NCBI GenBank assembly: GCA_963924555.1
Contig: OZ004585.1
Location: forward strand, 8,944,556 to 9,008,555
DNA: 64,000 nucleotides
Direction: 5' to 3'
Source: Crambe crambe
Lineage: Eukaryota > Porifera > Demospongiae > Poecilosclerida > Crambeidae
The notes beneath the pieces are model-generated. The model made no database searches. It had not been told where the DNA came from and saw only the letters and a list, made by a program, of their open reading frames with translations. Positions 33,866-44,065 of this stretch are shown piece by piece. How positions within the stretch are numbered: position 1 is the first letter of the stretch; every line of letters starts with the position of its first letter. The position numbers and the translations under genes were made by a program.

Positions 33866-34077
33866 TATTTGCTGGAAGTTGATGCACTATAGCAGGTGCA
33901 ATTTTAGCGCGCGAAGTTATTGGAAAAGGCGCCAAGTGATCACGTAATTTTATGTCATAAAACGTCATTTAATGATATTCATTGATTTAGCCGGTTTCCT
34001 GCTAAACGGCACAACTCGTTGTATTGTATGTCACCAGACCACCTACTGAAGTCGGTGGGCGGTGCTATGCCTGACTA

Positions 34078-34086
34078 GCATTTACG
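34078..34086. repeat. 9-bp target-site duplication GCATTTACG, right
   Basis: It matches 28832-28840. Confidence 0.85.
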
Positions 34087-35052
34087 TATGAATCATGCAG
34101 GTCTCTCAGCTCCAGCAACCTTGAGATAATGAATCGCTTCTTCAGTGAACTCAAGGTCTTTGCACATAAGAGGTCACTGCCATACTCATCTGATCATAGG
34201 GTCATTCCATTTCAAATCAACGAAGAATAAAACTACTCTCTCAGAGACCGTCTGCAGGGAATTGTCTACTCTTTCTCTCCCACAAATGCAGAAAGACCCA
34301 CTGGCCAGAAAACGACACATTACGAACAATCCTTTGGGCATCAACTCTGTGGAAGGCAAATCTTCGAAGTAAGTATCATTAAGTATCATTGCTTCACTTT
34401 GTAATATATAATTCTTGCTCCTCCCACTACGTATACCCCTAGGCTATTGGATTCTAGGATTTTCCTCCTCTGGGACACATCCACGTGGGGAACATCATGT
34501 GTGGAGCTGTTCTGAAAGGTAGCTAGAGCCAACTAGCCAGCTAGTTATAATGGCTAGTTTTATTTGAGATGAGTATGGGAGGAGAGTTGGACAATGAACT
34601 ACGTACCTCAGGAAAGTGAATATGAACTGTTGATAGGAAACAAGAAGAGCATTGTAGAGCTGCTCAAGTTCATCTTTGAAGTTGGCCAGGTGTCCACCAT
34701 GATGCCATGACACACCAACATGCACTCCAAAAGGTAGCTAGAAGCTATATAAGTCATCCTTATCAGATATAGCATAGCTAATATTATATTACTCAAGCCA
34801 TTATCTTTTTTTTCAGGTCATAGAAAAACGGGAATGTGGTATATGAAGCATTTGATAGTGAACATCAGGTAACTGTATAATTATCTATTCTTGCTATTGT
34901 GACAGGAGAAGTTGGAAGACCCAATGAAACAGCTGCTTGTGAAGGATGCCAAGAGGAAATGCAAAGGCCATCAGCAGACTAGGGCTTCAGGGAGATGAAG
35001 GTTCCCAGTAGTGTCAAGAAACTTTACTCAGAGATGAAACCAGTTCTATGAG
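34087..35052 (+). pseudogene. truncated plus-strand SLOB/PXK-like copy 2
   Basis: It is collinear with the gene at 6540-7891, but the catalytic-loop exon is cut short. After GGATTTTCCTCCTCTGGGAC and GGGGAACATC the sequence jumps to GTGTGGAGC (34500), so the GGYENTLLGF part is missing. The segment for the following GHMIFET exon is also rearranged (34560-34735). The last two exons remain recognisable (34815-34870 and 34905-35052). The same lesions occur at 62835-63817, so they predate that duplication. Confidence 0.7.
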
Positions 35053-35329
35053 GTGCTCAGCAACAATGACATTCAGGCATAGCTATAGCCATTGATACAA
35101 GTTGGGTACAAGCTCGAATAGCTAATATTATTGTACATAGCTAATTATTATATTCACTCATGCATGATGGAGATTTATCAAGGGCTAGTGAGAGGATGTA
35201 GGAGGTGTGGCTCCTCCTTCATGGGGAACAACTATCTTGTTGAAGCAGGGTGAAGCAGATTTATTATAGGAGTATTTTCAATGTTTTGAACATAGCTATC
35301 ATACACAAATTATAGCTAGTATCATCATT

Positions 35330-38300
35330 TCAGGACGTTGGATGCAGAAGTGGTTGAACCTTCTTCTTTATCCTCTGACCTACTTCTTTGCATTTTACAA
35401 GTCCTTTTGTCCTGAACTTATTAACAGTGTCATTTTGGTCTCGATGTTTCCCCTTCCTAACTTTCTCTAGGAGATATTTAACCCTCATTGAAGGTTGCAA
35501 CTGTAGAAGCATGAAGGTTAAAGTATCATTACTTATCATGAATCACAACTCACTTGATTTGGGTTCTGTGGTGTTACAGGTAAAGAAGACTTGAAGAATG
35601 GTAGCTCAAGAATCTGTCATGATATAGAAAGGACCAAATATATAGAAGACAATCACTGTTTCATGCAACTTACATCACTGATGCTATGAACAAATCCATC
35701 AGCAAATACATACTGCAGTGTTTCCTTTAACTCTGGTATTGAAATGGACTCATACTCTTCCTTTGAGGGAGTCAAAGTGGTGAGTTCTCTCATACAAATC
35801 ATCTCATACAACACATGACCTGAAACCAAAACAATTATCAATTGCAAGCAAATACCAAATACCTTATACCAAACATGATGACATCTATAAATTTTTCTCC
35901 ACGACTTGAGAATAAATCATAGCGATGTGTCCTGTATCCTAGCAATGTGTTCTCATATCCCCCTAGTCGACACACGTTCCCCTCCACAAAAATGTTCCCA
36001 GTGTGCACATGTCCAAGAGGGGGAAACCCCAGTCCATACAAGTACTCCATTGCCTGGTGAGGAATATGTGAATGAAGTGAGGGAGTTTTAGCTGCATTAT
36101 GTTATTTTACTGTTAGAATCTGGTGACCATAGCTTGCAATTTGTGGAGTTAGTGGATTTCGTCTTCCTTCTTTGATTGCAGTCATCTTACTCTCCCAACC
36201 ATCCATAGGTTTAGTCTGGTAGATAAACTGTCATTAAACTTGTACTAACTACAGGATTAGTTCCATCCTACCCCATACATGACATCCCTGAGGGAGCCCT
36301 CTTCCTGAAGAGGGTAGAGCATGGAGACCAGGTGATGTCCATTCACCTTACTGTACTCACACTCCACCAGTGGAAGGAGGAAGGGACACTGTACAATCAT
36401 GTAATGTATCAATATACAAGCAGAAGTTATTACATATTACACCTTGCAATATGTGTTATGAGCACACCTAATGCACACACCTTGGCAAGATCCTGAGTGA
36501 GTTCTGATAGAGCTTGAAAGGAAGTACTGAGATATATGGGACATGTCAGGGGTATCTTGGTCTGTAAGAATGGTAAGGTGTCATTAAAACGCAAGTGTCA
36601 TTTTGAAATCATACAATAGTTTGCAGGTGAGTTGATCCTTTATCATCTTCTTTGATCATCCAGATTCTCTCATTTCTTTGTCCTATCATGCAAGAATCAT
36701 AAGAGATCTAAATACTAATAAATTTTGGGTAACGGTAATCAAATATCGAAATCATCACTAAAGTGCAAACCTTACCTATCTCAAATATGGATGGTATTTG
36801 GGTACCAAGAAACATCTCCTTAGCAGCTGCTATGTTATCAGGTTTTTTCCAGCTTTCAGTTGTCAGAGTAGGAACCTTTTTATCTTCTTTTTCTTTCTTT
36901 CTTGTTTTCTTTCCCCCCACTACTTTATCTCTAACTTGTTTAAGTAAATCTTTAGCTCCAGAAGATAAAGCCTATAATTATTATTATAAAGTAAACCAGT
37001 TCTGTTATGGAAGGAACAAATGATTGAGCACTAACTTCAGATTCTGTTGGACTTGCATGTTGAGTGGCATTGAATTGTGGAATATGCATAATCTAAATAA
37101 AAACATGTAGCTTTAGTAATAGCTATAAAGAGTGTAGTTACATGCAGTGTATGTTTAGGTTACCTTTCTCATCAGAGCTATGTAATCCTTCTCGGTTTTG
37201 CTGATATCAAAGACTCTTCCGAGAACTTCTCTCACTTCATCATCCACTTTCTGATAGTCCTCATCAGTAGGGAACACATGCCCAGGTTCAAACCCACATG
37301 CCATTTCAAATATCACATGACCTGAAAAAAAAAAGAAGTAGCTAGCTATAACTTAGCTAAATGTATGTGATAGCAAACTTGATAGCCAGCTCATGTGCTT
37401 AGCTATAGCTAGAAATTACCAAACATAATTCCATCAATCTGTCTCAAGCAGTCTTCTTGTGCAATATCTCGGTAAAGGCGTGTCCTGTATCCTAGCAACA
37501 CATTCTCATAACCCCCTAGTTCAATGCCCTCTTCAGTGATGAAGATGTTTCCAGTGTGCACGTTGCCCAGTGGAGGGAAACCAAACTCATAAAGGTACAG
37601 AAATGTCTGCAATGTAATTATAAACAAAACAAAACATGATGACAATAACTATAATAGCTACCTCTGACAGTTCTCTTCCATACTGATATATTAATGTTTT
37701 CTCAAGTGGGGTTTTATAAGAATCCGTTCCATATTTTCCCCCCCAATCCAGTGTAGGATCAGGGGACTGTAATGTGAAAATATTTATAGCAGATGAGATG
37801 AATGAAGAACTGGGGTACACTAAGTACCTTGTTTAGTTTATCTCTCAGTGAGCCCTCCTTTCTGAGATGTAGGACAATAAATACATGATCCCTAAAGATT
37901 TTTAGATCCCATATAGGATGGATGTGAGGATGCTATAAGATTGCTAGACATAATACTTAGAAGAGGACAGCCATACCCTAACCTGTCCAATTTTCTTCAG
38001 TATCTCAAACATAAGGTCAGTTTTTGTGTCAAGTTCAAATAGACACTTCCTTGATATTGGAGCCTGCAATTTTAGTATAGCATTTCCTCATCATCAGTAT
38101 GACATGTTATGAGGAATATCTACCTGAGTCACCAAGATTGGTGATTTATCCTTAAGTCCTCTATACCAATATTTCTGTAACCTGCATCCTGCCACATGAC
38201 ATGAATGAAATTATAGCTGCACATAATTATGTATCATACCTAGCTCACTATGACTCACCTAAGAAAGAAATCTGTGTATTTTCAACTTCTTCTTTATAGT

Positions 38301-38732
38301 TAAATTTTGAAAAGAATCCATGGAAATTCTCCTCAGCTTGGCCTATAGATTTAGCACATGGCTATGCAAACATGTACATGCAGAGAAGTTATATTTACTT
38401 TGGTCAACGTTTTCTTCGTTTTTTCGATCATCAGCTCTGTCTACTCCATCATTATGTTCTGGAGGAGGCGTCCTCTCTCCTCTCAAACAACCAGCAAAAT
38501 CCTTCAGCTCACTCGTTCTCCTACCTTCTACTGAACCTTGAAAGTAAAACATTATTAATCAATAAAGACACCACATGGTTTTATAGTCAACTGCTGATTT
38601 CTTATTCACATGGGACAATCAGACACCCAAGGAATTATGGGTCTGGTTAGTCAAACTATAATTTTCATTACCATCTGTTTCCTCAATAATATGCTGATAC
38701 CGTAACAAACCTGAAAGGGATATGTTACAAAA

Positions 38733-38768
<36 letters not shown>

Positions 38769-40375
38769 AATATTATAGCTAAAAATAAATTGCAGTGATT
38801 ACCGTAATCGTATAAATTTTCGATGGGGTTTTATTTTCGTTATTTTCGTAGTCGATCAGAATCCTCGAAAATAATAAACGAAATCTCAGTATTATGACGT
38901 CATATATGATGACGATGCGCATGCGTGTGCGATGCGATATCGATAGCAGCTGGAAAAAACCTGGAGCAGATAGTCCGTGAGACGAAAGTATCCTGCTTCA
39001 TTACTGGGATCGTGGCTGTTACCTGTCTCTCTTCTACAACAAAGCGCCTCGCCTTCCGTAGCAGTCTAGATTTTAGTCTGGCGTCGCCAGCCCAGCTTTT
39101 CTTCTTTTTGGGGGACTATCTAGATTTCTCTGTAGTAGCCACGAATCACGTCACTCGGTCCCAGCAGCAGGCAATGATATAGCTATTATGCGCATGCATT
39201 ATTTTCCATGTGTTTGCTACGAAAATTAGACCTGTGGAAATTTTTTATTATAGGAACAGCTCCGGAAATCACGAAATTTTAAACCTCCGAAAATTTATAC
39301 GATTACGGTATGACATACTACGGCAATGACGACATCTTTTACTGTGACAGCAACAGCAACATCTTTTGTAATGGCAGCAAGAATGAAGTATTGTACAATG
39401 ACATAAGCAGCAAATCACCACCACCACCAGCATCAGCACCAGCACCACAACTACAACTGCTACACCACCTATAGCATAACACTGCAAGAAGAAATATAAT
39501 ACAACAAATGCCGCAGATCTAATCTATTCCTTGTATAGCGAGTGCATGTGTATGATAAATCCTTGTTCCATACAACTGACTATTAGTTAGATTGACCATA
39601 TCATAGCTGAATACCTTTGGGTCTACATGATGCCATACTTCATCACAAGGTACTGATTCATTAATTCGACAAAAGTCCATTACTTTGCTTGGAATGGAAA
39701 TATCACAACCTATTAAAGAAAAAAATATCATTGGCCAAGGTCCAGTTACACACAGGAGCAATCAAAAAGTGATTGTGCAAATAATAGTTATCTATTTTAT
39801 CTTATAGATATAATTATGTTAGTCTGGTGGTCATGGAGCTAAGGGATTTTCTTTATGCATGCAAGCAGCTGAAGATCTTCTTGCTGTACCATTGATCTTT
39901 AGATTGTTAGCTAGGACATCATATTATAGCTATGTACTAGAACTTAGACCTGGTATCATGCTGCTTTGCTCACCTATGAGATTACCAAATTACCTGATGA
40001 AGGAGTCATTTCACTTGTGGTTTCACTAGTGGATTCACTGGTAGCCGTAACCATTTCACTTGTGATTTCACTAGTGGATTCACTGGTAGCCGTAACCATT
40101 TCACTTGTGGTTTCACTAGTGGATTCACTGGTAGCCGTAACCATTTCACTTGTGGTTTCACTAGTGGATTCACTGGTAGCCGTAACCATTTCACTTATGG
40201 TTTCATTAGTGGATTCACTGGTAGCCGTAACCATTTCACTTGTGGTCTCATTAATAGATTCACTGGTAGCCGTAACCATTTCACTTGTGGCTTCATCAGT
40301 GTTAACCTCACTCACTTCACTCCATGAGTTGTGATTATTATTCTTGAAGATAGTACCTTTCATAAAAATAGACAT
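35330..40375 (-). CDS. membrane-anchored double SLOB/PXK pseudokinase, most complete array gene
   Basis: The exon order on the minus strand starts with a Ser/Thr/Glu repeat exon (40375-about 39995, six EMVTATSES units). A Cys-containing exon CDISIPSKVMDFCRINE (39615-39709) follows, then the transmembrane exon GGVAVVVVVLVLMLVVVVIC with CCLCHC (39319-39481) and linker exons (38650-38712, 38415-38545, 38261-38345). The first kinase-like domain (37165-38190) contains HVFIVLHLRKEGSLRDKLN, QYGRELSE, GFPPLGNVHTGNIFI, LGGYENVLLGY and GHVIFEMACGFE. A basic linker (36774-36972) leads to the second domain (35560-36583), with NGHHLVSMLYPLQEEGSLRD, QIASYGHQIL, GFPPLGHVHTGNIFV, LGGYENTLLGY, GHVLYEMICMRE and LPFFKSS. 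A basic tail ends at the TGA at 35330. In PXK and Drosophila Slob the same places read GHLHASN and LENSLLG, so this is that family. HRD lacks its Asp and DFG is GGYEN, so both domains are predicted catalytically weak or dead. The first exon and signal peptide are not found. Confidence 0.7.
38729..38768. repeat. (AAAT)n microsatellite
   Basis: About nine AAAT units lie in an intron of the array gene. Confidence 0.9.
38802..39308. mobile_element. 507-bp MITE with TA duplication, beside a splice donor
   Basis: CCGTAATCGTATAAATTTTC at the left and its complement GAAAATTTATACGATTACGG at the right are flanked by TA. The related gene near 20600 has the empty site GATTATGTATGACATAC. The size and TA duplication suggest a Tc1/mariner-type MITE. 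It ends within about 10 bases of the predicted donor (GTATGT, minus strand) of the transmembrane exon. Confidence 0.85.
40005..40290 (-). repeat. 45-bp coding tandem repeat, about six units
   Basis: The unit carries GATTCACTGGTAGCCGTAAC. Neighbouring units differ at a few positions, mostly giving Ser/Asn/Ile changes. It is the same unit as at 1-108. Confidence 0.95.
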
Positions 40376-40417
40376 CTGCTAGAAGATATACCACATAGGT
40401 AGTGGGAAATTTTGGTA

Positions 40418-40419
<2 letters not shown>

Positions 40420-40464
<45 letters not shown>

Positions 40465-40492
40465 GCACACACGCAGCACACACACAACAAGT
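40420..40492. repeat. (AC)n microsatellite with interruptions
   Basis: The AC tract has GCACGCAC interruptions. It is the counterpart of 235-291. Confidence 0.9.
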
Positions 40493-40559
40493 AGTAATGT
40501 TTCTGCTCTAACACTTTATTCTTCAAATCTCATTTACTACTCTTCAAAACTCTAATTTT

Positions 40560-41720
40560 AGAGCTTAGACTAAAGTAGCAAGGGCTTCAAATATAGCACT
40601 AAACCTAGTTAGTGCTGGTCACATGACTTGTGACCAATCAGATCCTCTGAAAAGTGTGCTTTTAAATCTCATAAAGCACTTTTATTGCACTAAATGTTTA
40701 GTGCCAAGGGTGTATTGACTCGCCGAAGGCGGGGAGAGGGCATGCAACTCCCGTACAGGCTGTATAGCCACCGAAATGCTGCAGGTTACTAAAAATAGAT
40801 TTCAGCATGCTATGCGATGACGCGTGGTGAGCTCATGAAATCAGCTGACTATTATCATGACGTAGCTACACTAGCTAGCTAGCACTACAAGTACTATAGT
40901 ACAGCCCTACAGATCGAGATGGAGTCACCAGGACTCCGCAAGGAAGAAGTACAAGCGACTGTAGAGGAATTCCTACTTCAATCTGTTCGTCAGAAGTTGC
41001 TGACTAAGTTTGCTTCTCCAGCTGCAGTGGAAGTAGGCTCGTTAAGCTCAATCTTTCAGTTATCCATTTCTATCTTTTCCCCCAATCCCTGGTCTAATTT
41101 TGTATTAAATTCGAAGTTTGCCTCAGCCATGCTGGCTGTTTGTGGGCGCACGTGCGGTATACTAGTAGTATAGTTCTAGTAGTGATGAAACGTGACGCAA
41201 AACCGCAATCTATTTTTAGTAACCTCCAGCATTTCGGTGGCTATACAGCCTGTATGCCCTCTCCCCGCCTTCGGCAGGTGGATATGCCCTTGTGCTGAAG
41301 GTACATAGGAGCCTAGTGGAAGATCCACTAGGACTATGACCTTCCAGAGTGCTTACAGTAAGTAAATTAATGTCTTCTTTTATCATTTCATTTGTACATT
41401 GGGTTTCAAACAGGAAAACCTCAGGAATTTACCTCATTTATTTTTTTGAATATTATTAAATTAGAGCATTCTTACTGAACCAAAGTGTGTCAGAGCTTGC
41501 TAGGTACTAGGGCTAGGCTAGGGCTAGGGTTCTGTAAGGACCAACTGGAATCTTGATTGGTCACAAGTCATGTGATCAGCACTAAAATGTTTAGATCACT
41601 CTTTTCTAGCTCCATGTGTTTTAATGCATGGTGCATTAAAACACTTAGAACTAGAAAAGAATGAACTAAATATTACTTAGTCAGTCATAATTATAATAAT
41701 GTTCAAGTTGTTTATAAGAG
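40560..41720. mobile_element. nested inverted-repeat insertion absent from the duplicate locus
   Basis: Two inverted pairs are present. The outer pair carries TAGTGCTGGTCACATGACTT near 40610 and its complement near 41560. The inner pair (about 40706-40803 and 41210-41292) carries GCCGAAGGCGGGGAGAGGGC and ACCGAAATGCTG. The duplicate locus near 360-420 lacks all of it. The inner part contains a short exon-like segment (40919-41031). Confidence 0.7.
40919..41031 (+). CDS. exon-like fragment inside the inverted-repeat insertion, unrecognised
   Basis: ATG at 40919 opens GLRKEEVQATVEEFLLQSVR and a further QKLLTKFASPAAVE, followed by the donor-like GTAGGC. The helical, LisH-like pattern and the donor suggest a first coding exon. 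It is enclosed by inverted repeats, so it could be a captured host exon. No downstream exon is found. Confidence 0.3.
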
Positions 41721-41739
41721 AGTGCGATAGCACTCTTTA

Positions 41740-44065
41740 TGTTAGTACGGAATGGGTGTGGCAGGAAAAAATGTGGGTGTTTAGGAGGTCATGTGGCTAG
41801 ACAGCTACACAAAAATTGTACTAGCTACAAACTTTCAATTGAGTTTAGAGTTTACATATATAGTTACAACTCCATAATATATACAACTTCCTATAATACA
41901 ACTTTTGCTATAGATAGAGGGCATTATGAATAAAGGACATTTAAAAGTGTCTTTATGGCTATTACAGTGAATTGCAAGTTGGCTGTCCAATGCAAGATGA
42001 TAAATCTAAAAATAAACTTGAGGCTGTTCCTGAATAGATGTGTGGTTTTTCGTCAACAGAGGCAAGTTTAATTTGCACTGAAACCTCTTACACACTCACT
42101 GGGTCCATAATTCAGAGGTTCCACTGTAGACCATATAATTATGTGGGAGGAAGGGAAGTGTCCTGTACACTTTGAGTTGTTTTATCAAGAAGATTGAAAA
42201 TGTTAGCTATCATCACGGGTGTATTCCAGTTGGGCTGCTAAGACTTCAAGACTAAGCTAGATAGCTACCTATATAGCTATGGCACTAGCTCCAAACTGAG
42301 ACTGAGAACATGCAAGTAACAAACAATGTTTTTCCTGCTGGTTATGGCTATAGATGTTGAGTCTCTCCTATAATTGCCTGTCTTTTTCCCGTGAGGAGTT
42401 AAATAGTCCTAGACTGTACCATATGTCACACATGCTGGTTACTAGATAGGTAGGATCAATCAAACGTCTGTGGAACTTTCCGACTTGCTGAGTAACAAAA
42501 CTGAGCATGGCTCCACATAGCTACATAGGAAATTGTGCTTAGTCTTACTGATACATCATAAATGCCGAAAAATAACACCCAGCGTTATTTTTCTATAACA
42601 GTGCATGTGTAGGATGCTACTTTTATGATGTTAATGTATACAAAGTGATATGTAGCTATGGGAAGTCTATATAGTGGCTTTACTTTCTTCTTTTTAAATG
42701 GGTTCTCAAAGAAAACTTGTTCATCTTCCTTCCATTAGCTACCAGTTGTGAATGATGGAAGCAAGTAAGGATCAACATCAAGGGACAAGACTAGTAGAAG
42801 TAATGTTGGAGTTGACAGTAGCGACTATTGACTCAAAAATATTACTTTTAGCTTTTAAATTAACACCTGGTATTATGGGGTGTCATGATCCTGTAGTATG
42901 CCTACTGGTGATAGGGTTCTACTTCAGCATCTAAATAACCAGACATAATCATCACAGATTAGCATGAACAACGCTGTCTACAAGAGTGCTCCATTGTACT
43001 AAACTCGTATCTTTCTACCACTCAATCAAATGAAGTCATCTCTGTGGACATTCAATTGACCACGCCTATCATTCATATGCAGGCACAGAGAACTCGAACT
43101 TTAACTTAGTACAGACAATTGACCTTTCTCTCCTCCGACTATCTGTTGATCCCTTGACAGGTCCAGATAATCAGGACAGCAGGCCAGTTCTTCATGTATG
43201 TATTCTCAAATACTAGGTCGGTAGCTCTAGCCCCATGCCCTATGCCCTAGGTAGTCTATCCCTAGCTCTAGCCCTACCTGTACGCTTTTGTCCATAGGTG
43301 TAGGGAAGCTGTAGCAGTACTAGTGATATCACTGTGATCGTCCATAACATTACTGCCTCTCGAGCCATCTTATTCGGGACTTCCCATGCTCAGCTGGTAA
43401 TGAATATTCGAATATGTTGACTGACTCCTGGTAATGAGCGTCATTGCATTGCAGCCTAGCTAGTTGTGGATTAGTCTCGCAAGCCAGAAGGATGCCAGGG
43501 GGAAGGCTTGCGGTGAGGAAGGTATCTGCACTGTAGAAGGACTGGAATACTAGACTGGAGATTGGACTAGTGCTGTGATGACAAGAGTTGGGGGGAGGTC
43601 GAGTACCCTGGAAAGTTTTGGCAGGATTATCATGTTCATTCAGTAATCGAGAGCTGTTGTAGCTGCCATGGATTATAAAATCATAGCTAGCTGACAGTAA
43701 TCATATCCAGATCTTCGATATAGCACTCTGTTCCTGCACCAATCAGATTTCTCTGTTATAGGAATCTCAATAGCAGACTCTGAAATTGTTAGCATTTCAT
43801 ATATTATTGATTGCAGTCATCTTAGCCATCTACTTATCACTTTACAGTCAGTGTAGCTGTAGGTGTAGGAATGCAATTTCATCCCATTGGAGGAGGTGCA
43901 CTATAGAGGATTAAAGTTGGGGGCATGTGCCCATGTAGTATATTGGGGCCCCCAAAGTATATGAAAAGAAATAATTATGCAAGGTAAAGAGTATCTATAG
44001 GTATAAATATATCACATAACACTTCAATGTTATGAGTTAGTTATGTAACTATAGCTACCATCTCT
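41740..44065. other. intergenic block, duplicate of about 390-2773
   Basis: No gene is recognised. It differs from the left-hand block by substitutions and small indels. The third copy of the dispersed repeat is at about 43280-43385. Confidence 0.6.

Larger units (their letters stand above)
28841..34077. mobile_element. 5.2-kb DNA transposon with DUF6589-like transposase and RecQ helicase (AcademH-like)
   Basis: The inverted ends of about 67 bases (28841-28907 and 34011-34077, starting TAGTCTGGCATAGCACCGCC) differ at one clear position, and a 9-bp duplication brackets them. The empty site is visible at 62834. Two convergent genes fill it: a plus-strand transposase (29018-32254) and a minus-strand RecQ helicase (32407-33865). 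I recall AcademH as a helicase-bearing lineage of Academ transposons; the assignment is inference. The nearly identical ends suggest recent insertion. Confidence 0.85.
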
